DNA of 64,000 nucleotides from Tardiphaga sp. 709 (GTDB lineage: Bacteria; Pseudomonadota; Alphaproteobacteria; Rhizobiales; Xanthobacteraceae). The notes beneath the pieces were generated by a model that saw nothing but the letters and a program-made list of their open reading frames with translations, did no database searches and was not told the DNA's origin. The stretch's first letter is position 1. Every line of letters begins with the position of its first letter. Where the stretch lies: the NCBI RefSeq assembly GCF_032401055.1, contig NZ_CP135529.1, positions 4,338,501-4,402,500 on the forward strand, in the 5' to 3' direction. Shown here piece after piece: positions 26,556 through 35,389 of the stretch. The translations under genes and the position numbers were made by a program.

Positions 26556-27278
26556 ATGGCAGAGACTGTGCTGGCAAACATCGAAAAGCGCCGAACGACG
26601 ACCGCAGGCTGGCAAGGTATTGTCGCCGACTGGTCCTCGGATCAACGGGCATTCAAGAATGTATCCTGGGGAAAGGCCATGATGTGGATCTTTCTCCTCA
26701 GCGATACCTTCATCTTCGGTTGCTTCCTGCTGTCGTACATGACGGCGCGCATGTCCACGACGGTGCCCTGGCCAAACCCGAGTGAAGTCTTCGCTCTGAC
26801 GATTGCAGGACAACACATCCCGCTCATTCTGATTGCCATCATGACCTTCGTGCTGATCAGCAGCAGCGGGACAATGGCTATGGCCGTCAATTTCGGCTAC
26901 CGCCACGATCGCCGCAAAACGGCGATGCTGATGCTGGCGACAGCTGCGTTCGGTGCGACATTTGTCGGAATGCAGGCTTTCGAGTGGACCAAGCTGATCA
27001 TGGAGGGGGTGAGGCCCTGGGAAAATCCGTGGGGGGCGGAGCAATTCGGCTCATGCTTTTTCATGATTACAGGATTCCACGGCACGCACGTAACGATTGG
27101 CGTGATTTTCCTGATCATCATTGCGCGAAAGGTCTGGCGCGGAGATTTCGAGACCGGACATCGGGGATTTTTCACAAGCAGGAAGGGAAACTACGAGATC
27201 GTCGAAATCACCGGCCTGTATTGGCATTTCGTCGATTTGGTATGGGTGTTTATCTTTGCCTTTTTCTATCTTTGGTGA
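26556..27278 (+). CDS. coxP: Cytochrome c oxidase subunit III, second paralogue
   Basis: A 240-residue haem-copper oxidase subunit III. Seen: KAMMWIFLLSDTFIFGCFLL, GMQAFEWTKLIMEGVRPWEN, ITGFHGTHVTIGVIFLIII and YWHFVDLVWVFIFAFFYLW, all canonical for subunit III (the H-G-T-H-V and W-H-F-V-D-x-V-W motifs). It is closer to the classical family than coxO. Sequence identity between coxO and coxP looks low, so this is not a recent duplication. It is the fourth gene of the operon. Confidence 0.92.
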   Translation: MAETVLANIEKRRTTTAGWQGIVADWSSDQRAFKNVSWGKAMMWIFLLSDTFIFGCFLLSYMTARMSTTVPWPNPSEVFALTIAGQHIPLILIAIMTFVLISSSGTMAMAVNFGYRHDRRKTAMLMLATAAFGATFVGMQAFEWTKLIMEGVRPWENPWGAEQFGSCFFMITGFHGTHVTIGVIFLIIIARKVWRGDFETGHRGFFTSRKGNYEIVEITGLYWHFVDLVWVFIFAFFYLW

Positions 27279-27286
27279 GGGAAAAC

Positions 27287-27652
27287 ATGGCTGAAGTCAC
27301 GCTACATGCAACGCCCCCTACATCCCCCGCGGCCCATGCCGAGGGACATCAGCATCCGATCAAGCTTTATCTCGTGGTCTGGGGATGGCTTTTTGTTCTG
27401 AGTACATGCTCTTACCTCGTCGACTACTTCAACCTGCAGGGGTATCTGAGGTGGTCTCTCATCGTGCTGTTCATGATGTTGAAGGCGGGCTTGATTGTTG
27501 CGGTCTTCATGCACATGGCGTGGGAGCGTCTGGCTTTGGCTTATGCCATCCTGCTCCCGCCATTGGTGTTGCTGGTTTTTGTCGGGATCATGGTGTTTGA
27601 ATCGGACTACACGCTGTTGAGTCGGATCATTTTCTTCAAGACTGGGGCGTGA
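27287..27652 (+). CDS. Cytochrome c oxidase subunit IV family protein
   Basis: A 121-residue protein with three hydrophobic helices (LYLVVWGWLFVLSTCSYLVD; RWSLIVLFMMLKAGLIVAVF; LALAYAILLPPLVLLVFVG). The middle helix, with LKAGLIVAVFMHM, is typical of the bacterial subunit IV (COX4_pro/CtaF) family, which assists oxidase assembly. ATG 27287 follows GAGGG. The frame is open upstream to 26984, but that part is a shadow of coxP. It ends the oxidase operon. Confidence 0.88.
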   Translation: MAEVTLHATPPTSPAAHAEGHQHPIKLYLVVWGWLFVLSTCSYLVDYFNLQGYLRWSLIVLFMMLKAGLIVAVFMHMAWERLALAYAILLPPLVLLVFVGIMVFESDYTLLSRIIFFKTGA

Positions 27653-27688
27653 AGATGAGCGGGGGTCTCGTGCGCAAGGAGGACTTCC

Positions 27689-27982
27689 ATGACCACATAT
27701 ATCATGCTTGCAAACTGGACTGATCAAGGTATCCAACACGTCAAGGACTCGCCACGTCGTCTCGACCTGGCGAAGAAAGCTCTCAAGGACATGGACGGAG
27801 AGTTCAAATCGTTTTTTCTGACCATGGGCGACTATGACATCGTCGCGGTTTACGAAGCGCCGGACGATGCCGTCGCCGCGCGCTTCAACTTGCAGCTGGG
27901 TATGCTGGGAAACATTCGAACGCACACATTGAAAGCGTTTCCCGAAACGGCTTACCGGGAGATCATCAAGTCGCTAGGCTGA
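27689..27982 (+). CDS. GYD domain protein
   Basis: A 97-residue protein matching the GYD family: MTTYIMLANWTDQGIQHVKD at the start, FFLTMGDYDIVAVYEAPDD (the family's G-x-Y-D motif) and a C-terminal AFPETAYREIIKSLG. It is a small ferredoxin-like dimeric fold of uncertain role. An excellent Shine-Dalgarno (AAGGAGG) precedes the start. It is 36 bases after the oxidase operon on the same strand and may be co-transcribed. Confidence 0.88.
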   Translation: MTTYIMLANWTDQGIQHVKDSPRRLDLAKKALKDMDGEFKSFFLTMGDYDIVAVYEAPDDAVAARFNLQLGMLGNIRTHTLKAFPETAYREIIKSLG

Positions 27983-28117
27983 TTGCGGACCGGAGGCACG
28001 TCCGCGAGATGCCACGCGCCGGTCAAATGACATGTCGACGGGAAAGAAGGTCGAGATGGCGCCCGCTGGCGGAAAGTAGGCGGGACACAATTGCAGTGAA
28101 GACGAGGTAGTGCGCAG

Positions 28118-28321
28118 ATGCAATTTACCGTTGGATTCAAGTTAAAGGGCAAGGCGGGCCATGTTGTCGTGGACGCCGAGGACGCGCTTGTCGCCGCTCT
28201 GAAAGTCAAGGCGGAGCTCCCGGAAGCGATGACGATGTATGTGCGCCCACAAAACCGGCGCGGCGACGCACGACACCCGTCACATGTGCCCGTCGACGAG
28301 CGCGCCGAGGATACTCATTGA
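28118..28321 (+). CDS. Small protein, unknown function
   Basis: A 67-residue protein starting MQFTVGFKLKGKAGHVVVDA and containing DALVAALKVKAELPEAMTMY, which could form a small alpha/beta fold; the tail is basic and His-rich. I do not recognise a named family. It follows the GYD gene on the same strand, and the codon pattern looks normal for the genome. No membrane segment is visible. Confidence 0.5.
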   Translation: MQFTVGFKLKGKAGHVVVDAEDALVAALKVKAELPEAMTMYVRPQNRRGDARHPSHVPVDERAEDTH

Positions 28322-28425
28322 CGATAGGTTGGGATGAGCAAGCCGGTGCAAGTCATGGTTCGTTCGGGTGGTCATAGCAAACTCAAGCCGACAGCTTCAG
28401 TTGGCGCTGAAGCACAAGAAGGAAG

Positions 28426-29190
28426 TCACGATGTTTCGCGTGGCCGCGGCGTCATATGGCTGAGTAGATCCATCGGCAACGGAAAGACCACAGTCGATGA
28501 TCGCTCGCCTGCAATGTCGTGCAACGCCGCAAAATAGCGCAGCTGCATCGCCTGCGGCTCCTGAGCAAGGATCCGGCCGGCCTCGACGAGCTTCTCGGCG
28601 GCTTGCTGCTCGCCTATCGCATTGATCACTTTCGCCCGCCGCAGCCGCTCCGCCTCGGCCTGCTTGGCGATGGCACGCACCATGTTTTCATTGAGGTCGA
28701 TATCCTTGATCTCGATGTTGGTGACCTTGATGCCCCACGCGTCGGTTTGCTGATCGAGGATCTCCTGAATGTCGGCGTTGAGTTTGTCGCGCTCTGCGAG
28801 CATTTCATCCAGCTCATGCTTGCCGAGCACCGAGCGCAGCGTGGTCTGCGCTAACTGGCTGGTTGCGACCATGTAATTCCCGACCTTGATGATAGCACGT
28901 TCCGGGTCGACGATGCGGAAATAGAGAACGGCGTTCACCTTGACGGAAACGTTATCGCGGGAAATGACGTCCTGCGGCGGCACATCCTGCACCATCACCC
29001 TGAGATCGGCCTTCACCATCTGCTGCACGAACGGAATCAGGATGATGAGGCCCGGACCTTTCACGCCGGTGAAGCGTCCGAGTGTGAAGACGATGCCGCG
29101 CTCGTATTCTCGCAGTATGCGAATGGCGGAGGAGAGAAAGGCGATCACGATGATCGCGAGCAGCGAATAGGCTATGTAATCGAGCATCAT
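28426..29190 (-). CDS. Slipin / stomatin-like SPFH protein
   Basis: A 254-residue prokaryotic slipin. It has an N-terminal membrane helix ([19 protein letters not shown]), then the SPFH domain ([41 protein letters not shown]), and a C-terminal coiled region rich in A, E and R. Slipins usually partner an NfeD protein. Here the gene overlaps the end of nfeD upstream (ATG within CGATGATG), so they form an operon. It probably organises a membrane microdomain with NfeD; since nfeD is damaged, the partnership may be lost. Confidence 0.93.
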   Translation of the reverse strand: MMLDYIAYSLLAIIVIAFLSSAIRILREYERGIVFTLGRFTGVKGPGLIILIPFVQQMVKADLRVMVQDVPPQDVISRDNVSVKVNAVLYFRIVDPERAIIKVGNYMVATSQLAQTTLRSVLGKHELDEMLAERDKLNADIQEILDQQTDAWGIKVTNIEIKDIDLNENMVRAIAKQAEAERLRRAKVINAIGEQQAAEKLVEAGRILAQEPQAMQLRYFAALHDIAGERSSTVVFPLPMDLLSHMTPRPRETS

Positions 29191-30357
29191 CGTACACCTC
29201 CCTCGTCGGCGCTGAGTGCTGGCCGGCGACGCACCATCAGCGTCAGATCCGTGATGCTGGCGATCTCGACCGTCTCTCCGGGCTTGAATGTTTCCATGCC
29301 GCGGGCTCGCCAGCGCTCACCCTGCGTGAAGACGTGACCTTCGATGTCATTCCAGTCGAGAACTTCGGCGGGCAGGCCGCGCATGGCCTGCGCGCCGATT
29401 CGTGCCGGAGCTTTGCGGGCGCGCCGGAGCGAGCCGAGCACAATGAGAAGCAGTCCGATGAACATTGCCGTCACGATGCTGACGAGCGTCCATGACAGCC
29501 GGTATCCGGGCACTTCGATCCTGAACAACATCAACCCACCAAGAACCAGGGCAATGGCTCCGCCGAGGCCAAGAACCACGGTCGATCCATCCGGAGTCGA
29601 TCGTCTCGATCGTCGCATCCGTTGTCGCCAGATGCCGTCTGTCGCCACCGGGAAGCTCCACGACGCGACCATCGACCTGTCTGAGCAGTTCGACCGGGTC
29701 GCGCGCAATGAGGTCGATAACATTCGCTTGCAACGCAACACTGGCGGAAAGACTAGCTGCCTCCCGGACAGCCTTCTCGGCCCAATCGGCGTTACGTCCT
29801 CGCAACTCGGCCAGGCTGCGGATAAAGGCGACAGCGTCGTTCGTCGCCTTCGCCATCATTGCATCCTTCGGCTCCGTTTGCTGGGCGCTATCTTTCTTGT
29901 CCTTGCCGTCTTTGTCAGGGGTGCTGCCCGGCAGGCCTGGCACCGGACTGCCCATTTGCACGGGCGTCGCGGCGCCCAGATTGGTGCCCGGCGCCATTGC
30001 GGCGATATGCGTTGCATAGAGGAGATAAGTGCCGGCGCTGGCGGCGTGTGCCCCGGGCGGAGCAACATAACCTATGACAGGAACGGGCGATGCCAGCACG
30101 TCGGCGATAGTCTCACGCATGCTGGTGACGAGACCGCCCGGCGTATTCAGGCGCAGAATGACAGCTTCGGCGCGCTGTTCGCTTGCCTTGGCGAGAGCGT
30201 CTTTCACGTAGCTGGCGGTTGCCGGTCCGATCGCTCCGTCGATTGCGATCGTCAGCACAAGTTTTCCACTCCCCTCCGCCGAGACAGGCGTGGTGGGGGA
30301 GACAGCCAGAGCGACAATCGCAATTGTCGCCGTAAGAGTGGCCTGTACGGTCTGCAC
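29187..30357 (-). pseudogene. nfeD: NfeD membrane serine protease, internally deleted and frameshifted
   Basis: The 5' part (from GTG 30357 after GGGAGG) encodes a signal peptide and the ClpP-like protease domain: RLNTPGGLVTSMRETI and PPGAHAASAGTYLLYATHIA, including the serine. The 3' part, in another frame, encodes the last membrane helices (LGGAIALVLGGLMLF) and the C-terminal OB domain. At about 29585-29600 the family's block of several membrane helices, some 70 residues, is missing and the frame changes. It is a broken gene; the C-terminal half could be expressed only from an internal start. Confidence 0.8.
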
Positions 30358-30689
30358 AGCCTGGCCTCCCTTATCAAGATGATGTGGGGGGTCCTGGCAG
30401 AATCTCAATACGACGGGGATTGGCGAGCCGCCGCTCGCTGTCGAAACCAATGTGAGGGCTGCGCAAGACGAGAAGAATCGTCGATATTATCAGGCAGTCT
30501 CAATGACATAAGAAGTTCGCGGTTTCGATCCACGCCCTTGCTTCGCCTCCGAATATAATGGCGTGACCGCGTAGGCACGGCCTTCTTCATCGCGGCTCGA
30601 TGAGCAAAGTTCTGTCATCGAACTGTTCGACGATCATGCCGACGGCCCGCGCCCCTCCGCCGGATCGCAAGAGGAGCGCTGGCCGTGTT

Positions 30690-31109
30690 TCAGTGATGGG
30701 CCGAAACGCTCTTGACGCACTCGGACAACAAATCACCTGACGCAGAATGGCTGACGTCGCCCAGACTGACGATACCGACCATCCGTTTACTCTTGTTGAT
30801 CACCGGTAGCCTGCGGACCCGCAGTTTCTCCATGTGATGTACTGCCTTTGCGAGGTCATCGTCCTCCCGGCAACAATGGATACCTTCGGTCATCACATCG
30901 CGTGCCGTCGCGCGGCCGGCATCGAAGCTGTTCCTCGCGAGCCCTTTGCAGACAATGTCGCGGTCGGTCACCATCCCGATCAGGCGGTCGTCCTCGCCAA
31001 CCGGAACGCAGCCAATGTCATGCCCCCGCATCAATTTCGCGAGCTCGGTGACAGGAGTGTCGGGGCTAACCCAATCGACACCTTTGTGCATCACCTCTTT
31101 GACTTTCAT
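30690..31109 (-). CDS. CBS-domain pair protein
   Basis: A 139-residue protein made almost entirely of two CBS motifs. The first is VKEVMHKGVDWVSPDTPVTE ... MVTDRDIVCKG, the second is ARDVMTEGIHCCREDDDLAK ... GIVSLGDVS. Such stand-alone pairs bind adenosine nucleotides or NAD and sense energy state. Start ATG 31109 has AGG upstream. It sits between nfeD/slipin and a divergent AMP nucleosidase, both consistent with a stress or energy-status setting. Confidence 0.93.
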   Translation of the reverse strand: MKVKEVMHKGVDWVSPDTPVTELAKLMRGHDIGCVPVGEDDRLIGMVTDRDIVCKGLARNSFDAGRATARDVMTEGIHCCREDDDLAKAVHHMEKLRVRRLPVINKSKRMVGIVSLGDVSHSASGDLLSECVKSVSAHH

Positions 31110-31434
31110 GGCGAACCTCCATTCCTAGAGTTCAGGTGAATTGATGCAATGCAGTATGTCTCGCCTCCCTCCATGTCCTCCAACTATACAATCAATTACG
31201 TGCGAGGTCGCAGAAGAAAAAATCATGCCTGCGCGATCAGACCGGACAAACGCGGCCGCTGTTTCAATCCACGCTCCTGAACAGCGCGCATTCGACGCAA
31301 GGCCGGGACCATCCACGGTTGCAAGTGGAAATGGAACCCAAATAATCCAAACGTGTCTCATTGGACAGGGAGCGGTCCTATCCACTAGTTTGGCAGGCGG
31401 CGGTGTTGCACACCTCCGGACGAGATCATTGGGA
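31110..31434. other. Divergent intergenic region CBS gene / AMP nucleosidase
   Basis: Holds the promoters of both genes. An open frame on the plus strand extends from amn back to 31141 but the residues are not nucleosidase-like. I saw no firm FNR/FixK-type site. Confidence 0.45.
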
Positions 31435-32235
31435 ATGAAAGAGAAAAAGGATATCGTAGAAAACTGGTTGCCGCGTTACACCGGCACGCCGCTTGCTGAG
31501 TTCGGAGAGTATGTTCTCTTGACCAACTTCGACAACTACGTCGAATGGTTCGCCACGGCGTATGGCAGTTTGGTAAAGGGCGCAGATCGACCGATGCCCA
31601 ATGCGACTGCCGATGGTATCACTCTGATTAACTTCGGCATGGGAAGCCCGAATGCTGCGACCGTGATGGATCTGTTAAGTGCCATCGCGCCGAAAGCCGT
31701 GTTGTTTCTCGGCAAATGCGGTGGGTTGAAACGCAAAAATAAAATTGGCGATTTGGTTCTACCGATTGCGGCTATTCGGGGCGAAGGCACCTCAAATGAT
31801 TACTTGCCCCCGGAGGTTCCTGCGCTGCCCGCGTTCCAGTTGCAACGTGCGGTGTCGACCATGATCCGCGATCTCGGTCACGACTATTGGACCGGCACCG
31901 TGTACACGACCAATCGTCGTGTCTGGGAACATGATGATCGCTTCAGGGATATATTGCGTCGTACACGGAGCATGGCGATCGACATGGAGACCGCAACAAT
32001 CTTTGCTGCGGGATTTGCCAATCACATTTCGACTGGCGCACTGCTTCTCGTGTCCGATCAGCCAATGATTCCCGAGGGTGTGAAGACCGAAGCGTCGGAT
32101 CAGGAGGTGACCGCGAACTATGTCGAAAGGCATATCAGGATCGGAGTGGAGGCCCTGAAGCTTGTGCGGCGCCGCGGCCGCAGCGTCAAGCATTTGCGTT
32201 TCGAAGACGATTTCGATGCAGGGCATGAGACGTAA
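31435..32235 (+). CDS. amn: AMP nucleosidase (short form)
   Basis: This 266-residue member of the nucleoside phosphorylase/nucleosidase fold hydrolyses AMP to adenine and ribose-5-phosphate. Marks are INFGMGSPNAATVMDLL, LFLGKCGGLKRKNKIGDLVL and the base-pocket motif MAIDMETATIFAAGF with the conserved M-E-T. It resembles the short AMN-like class rather than the ~480-residue enteric enzyme. ATG 31435 follows GGGA and begins the conserved MKEKKDIVENWLPRYTGTPL. It is monocistronic as far as visible. Confidence 0.9.
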   Translation: MKEKKDIVENWLPRYTGTPLAEFGEYVLLTNFDNYVEWFATAYGSLVKGADRPMPNATADGITLINFGMGSPNAATVMDLLSAIAPKAVLFLGKCGGLKRKNKIGDLVLPIAAIRGEGTSNDYLPPEVPALPAFQLQRAVSTMIRDLGHDYWTGTVYTTNRRVWEHDDRFRDILRRTRSMAIDMETATIFAAGFANHISTGALLLVSDQPMIPEGVKTEASDQEVTANYVERHIRIGVEALKLVRRRGRSVKHLRFEDDFDAGHET

Positions 32236-32327
32236 AGAGGCGTCGCACCGCTGCATCGACAATTAAGCAGCGGTACGATCTTTCCATTTGGGTCTGCGAC
32301 GGCCGCCGCGGATCGTCGGACTAATCC

Positions 32328-32798
32328 TCAGTCATGCGCGCTAAAGCGGCCGTGCTGGGCGTTGGCCATCAGGCGCGCAAACTGCGCGTGACCCATATGA
32401 AGCAGCGTCTCGTGATCGCCAGCTTCCAGATAGACCTCCGGCTGCGCCTGGATGCTGTCGTCGACGATGATATCCAGCCCGTAGCATTTACCGACGGCAG
32501 GAACTGCACCGTGTGCGCAGTCGCGGAACAGCTGATGGATCTCGGTTTCATCTGCCATGTGGACATTGTCGCCGAGTGATGTTCTCAGGTCCGACAGGCG
32601 GAGGTGATGCGATGCGGGCAAGACGGCCAGTATATATTCGCCGTCGCGCCGCAACACGATGCCCTTGGCGAGGCGATCGCCCGAGATGTGGCATGCCTCA
32701 GCCGTGCCGGACGACGTCATGCGGAGTTCGTGCGGGATCACCTCGTATTGGATGTTTTCAGCGGCCAGGTATTTCTGCAGGGTGGGAGCAATGGTCAT
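32328..32798 (-). CDS. YbaK/EbsC-family aminoacyl-tRNA deacylase
   Basis: A 156-residue editing-domain protein of the YbaK/ProX family that hydrolyses misacylated tRNA in trans. Conserved marks are EACHISGDRLAKGIVLRRDG (catalytic lysine region), HHLRLSDLR and DCAHGAVPAVGKCYGLDIIV (the G-x-x-P loop). Substrate specificity is not assignable from sequence. A GGAGG site lies before ATG 32798. Its 3' end faces the amn 3' end. Confidence 0.88.
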   Translation of the reverse strand: MTIAPTLQKYLAAENIQYEVIPHELRMTSSGTAEACHISGDRLAKGIVLRRDGEYILAVLPASHHLRLSDLRTSLGDNVHMADETEIHQLFRDCAHGAVPAVGKCYGLDIIVDDSIQAQPEVYLEAGDHETLLHMGHAQFARLMANAQHGRFSAHD

Positions 32799-33323
32799 GG
32801 CGTGACCTCCGGGGCAAAATGCAAGCCATCCATCGTAAGGTCTTTGTCTGCAGACTCTCGCCGTGCGATGGGCGGCTGCGTGGTTGTAGGCTCAGCATAG
32901 GCCTCCCATCCGACAGCTGCAATTCGTTATCGGTGACCAACTCTCTCGCGAGATAAATCAGAATGCCCGCGCTGTCGGTGGTGACTGCGCGAGCGCCGCA
33001 ATGGTTCTTCCCCAAACCGGGGGCTGCTGTCCATTTGTGCGCATGCGGGGATCGCATGAGGTATCAATCGAAATTACATATCCATTTCAAAAACATAGGG
33101 GGGCGAAGTTTTATTCTGAATGGCGTGCCATTTTCCAGAACGCACAGCATTCACAGACAGGCCGATCGACCACGATGTCATGTGGTGACGCGCATCTCCG
33201 CTTAATGTCACCCCGGGTTCAGCGCCGAAGTGTGTGGCGCGCGCAGTGTGTGCGGCCGGTTGGTTGCGAGGGCATGGTCGTCGGGCTAGCCTATGCGCAG
33301 GACAAGTCCAAAGGTGAGAGCAT
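32799..33323. other. 525-base gap, no gene seen
   Basis: Region between the YbaK gene (reading left) and the M20 hydrolase (reading right). Short frames on both strands lack family character and ribosome-binding sites. Parts are less GC-rich (33061-33150). I see no tRNA, CRISPR or clear hairpin; it probably holds the two promoters. Confidence 0.45.
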
Positions 33324-34502
33324 ATGACCCCGCGCGAACGTCTCGACCAATTGCACCCGGAAATGACCGTATGGCGCAGGGATTTCCATGCGCATCCGGA
33401 GATTGGCTTTGAGGAGGAGCGCACCAGTGCGCTGGTGGCGGAGCGGCTGTCGGAGTGGGGTATCGAGGTGCATCGTGGCCTCGGCGGCACCGGCGTCGTC
33501 GGCGTAATCCGTGGCCGTCATCAGGCGGCGGGTAGCAACCGGGCCATTGGCTTGCGCGCTGATATGGACGCGCTGCCGATGGAGGAGGGCAACGGTTTTG
33601 CCCACCGCTCGCAGAATGCCGGCCGCATGCATGCCTGCGGCCATGACGGTCACACCACGATGTTGCTTGGCGCTGCGAAATATCTTGCCGAGACGCGCAA
33701 TTTCGCCGGCACGGTGCATCTGATCTTTCAGCCGGCCGAGGAAGGGCTCGCTGGCGCCAAGGCGATGATGGACGACGGGTTGTTCGAGCGTTTCCCCTGC
33801 GATTCCATCTATGCGATCCATAACAGCCCGGACATGCCGCTCGGCACCGTCAAGGCGTTGACCGGCACGGCGCTGGCGGCGATCGATTATTTCAAGGTGA
33901 CGCTGCGTGGCCGTTCCTCGCACGGTGCGCATCCGCATCAGGGTATCGATACGGTGGCCATGGCAGCGCAGGTGGTGAATGCGCTGAACGCGATTCCGTC
34001 GCGCCAGATCGATGCGCTGGAATCCGCCATCATCAGCATCGGCCAGATCCATGGCGGTACCTCGGACATCGTTCTGCCCGAGACGGTGGAGTTGCGCGGC
34101 TCGGTACGTACGCTGAAGCCCGAGGTGCGCGAACGCGTCGAGGAATTGTTCATGCGCGCGGTGACGCTGACCGCGCAGGCCTGCGGCGGCACGGCGGAGA
34201 TCGAGTATCGCCACGCCTATCCGGCCACCATCAACACGGCCGACGAGACGGTGCGCGCGGCAGAAGCCGCGGCGGCGGTGCCGGGCGTTACCGAGGTGCT
34301 GCGCGAAGGCAATCCAATTCTTGCCGGTGAAGATTTCGCGTTCATGCTCGAACGCAACCGTGGTGCCTATCTGATGTTCGGGCAGCGCACCGCCGACAAG
34401 GGCGGCGTGCCCGTTCACAATCCCGGCTACGATTTCAACGACGATCTCTTACCGATCGGCGCGAGCTATCTCGCCGGGCTGGTGGAGCAAGAGCTCGCAT
34501 AG
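33324..34502 (+). CDS. M20 family amidohydrolase (hippurate hydrolase / N-acyl-amino acid deacylase-like)
   Basis: A 392-residue M20D metallopeptidase-fold enzyme removing acyl groups from amino acids or similar amides. Metal and catalytic residues appear in ALPMEEGNGFAHRSQN, GRMHACGHDGHTTMLLGAAK and FQPAEEGLAGAKAM (E-E). The dimerisation domain includes GRSSHGAHPHQGIDTV, and the last ligand is near GEDFAFMLE. The exact substrate is unknown. It sits beside a GntR regulator and a TRAP transporter operon, which may supply the substrate. Confidence 0.93.
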   Translation: MTPRERLDQLHPEMTVWRRDFHAHPEIGFEEERTSALVAERLSEWGIEVHRGLGGTGVVGVIRGRHQAAGSNRAIGLRADMDALPMEEGNGFAHRSQNAGRMHACGHDGHTTMLLGAAKYLAETRNFAGTVHLIFQPAEEGLAGAKAMMDDGLFERFPCDSIYAIHNSPDMPLGTVKALTGTALAAIDYFKVTLRGRSSHGAHPHQGIDTVAMAAQVVNALNAIPSRQIDALESAIISIGQIHGGTSDIVLPETVELRGSVRTLKPEVRERVEELFMRAVTLTAQACGGTAEIEYRHAYPATINTADETVRAAEAAAAVPGVTEVLREGNPILAGEDFAFMLERNRGAYLMFGQRTADKGGVPVHNPGYDFNDDLLPIGASYLAGLVEQELA

Positions 34503-34532
34503 ACCGCGATCAACGCGATCTGAGCGGCGTGT

Positions 34533-35210
34533 CTACGCCGCGCCGCTCTTCGGAATGGTGCGGCCGATGACGCGCAAAAGGTCTGCGCGCACCGACTCGA
34601 TGTGACGTTCAAGGAAACGGCAGGCGTCATCGATCTTCTGGCTGCGGCACAGCGCGATGAGTTCGGCGTGTTCTTTCTCAGCGATGCCCATCGCGGTGGT
34701 GGTCGAGAGTTGCATGCGCGTGTAGCGGTCGCTGGTTTGCAGCAGCGCCATCACGATCGTCTGTGTGCGCGGCTGCCGCGCCCGGACATACATCGCCATG
34801 TGGAAATCGGCGTTGAGCTGTCCCCATTCGCTGATATTGCCGGCGGCAATCGCCTTCTCGAAGCGGTGCTGGATGTCGTCGAGTGCAGCGAAGTCGTTGT
34901 CGACAAAATGCGGCGCGGACTGCGCCAGCATCCGTGGCTCGAGGATGACCCGGAGATCGAACACGTCGTTGATTTCGTCGAGCGACAGTTCCGAGACGAT
35001 GGCGCCCTTCTGCGGGACGATCTTCACCAGCCCTTCGGCCTCAAGCTGAAACAGGGCTTCCCGCACCGGAATCCGGCTGACGCCATAGGCCTCGCCCAAG
35101 GCGTCCTGGCGCAACTGCGCGCCAGCCGGGTGGGTGCCGTCGAGGATGGCCTGGCGGAGTTGATCCGCGATCATGGCCGACAGGGTGCGGTGCTTTAGCG
35201 GCGCGCTCAT
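34533..35210 (-). CDS. GntR-family transcriptional regulator (FadR/FCD subfamily)
   Basis: A 225-residue regulator. The N-terminal wHTH reads IADQLRQAILDGTHPAGAQL and EAYGVSRIPVREALFQLEAE; the C-terminal FCD helical domain contains DLRVILEPRMLAQSAP and the metal-type histidines in NADFHMAMY and KEHAELIALC. It is transcribed divergently from the TRAP operon, and a near-perfect palindrome overlaps the operon's presumed -10, so it most likely represses that operon and is released by the transported compound. Confidence 0.94.
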   Translation of the reverse strand: MSAPLKHRTLSAMIADQLRQAILDGTHPAGAQLRQDALGEAYGVSRIPVREALFQLEAEGLVKIVPQKGAIVSELSLDEINDVFDLRVILEPRMLAQSAPHFVDNDFAALDDIQHRFEKAIAAGNISEWGQLNADFHMAMYVRARQPRTQTIVMALLQTSDRYTRMQLSTTTAMGIAEKEHAELIALCRSQKIDDACRFLERHIESVRADLLRVIGRTIPKSGAA

Positions 35211-35320
35211 TGATTTATCGAGCCTTTTCTCTGGATTTCGGCCGGATTGATCTCAGATCTCGTCCCGTCTTCGCTGCCGCACAAAAACTCCTCAAGGCGC
35301 GAATTTGTGCAAATCAGCGT

Positions 35321-35349
35321 TTGACAGGGAAATTGTATAAATTATACGA
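35321..35349 (+). promoter_or_regulatory. TRAP-operon promoter with overlapping GntR operator
   Basis: TTGACA at 35321-35326 is followed 16 bases later by TATACG at 35343-35348, a plausible sigma-70 promoter pointing at the TRAP genes. The palindrome TTGTATAAATTATACGA (35333-35349; arms TTGTATAA and TTATACGA, one mismatch) covers the -10 region. It matches the general A/T-rich GTAT-ATAC symmetry of FCD-type GntR sites. This would give simple repression by the divergent regulator. Confidence 0.6.
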
Positions 35350-35389
35350 TCCAAAAATCATATCACAATCGTGACAGCGGGGGCAGTTT

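Noticed and set aside
26984-27286. N-terminal extension of the subunit IV frame
   Set aside because: Lies within coxP in another frame; the good start is ATG 27287.
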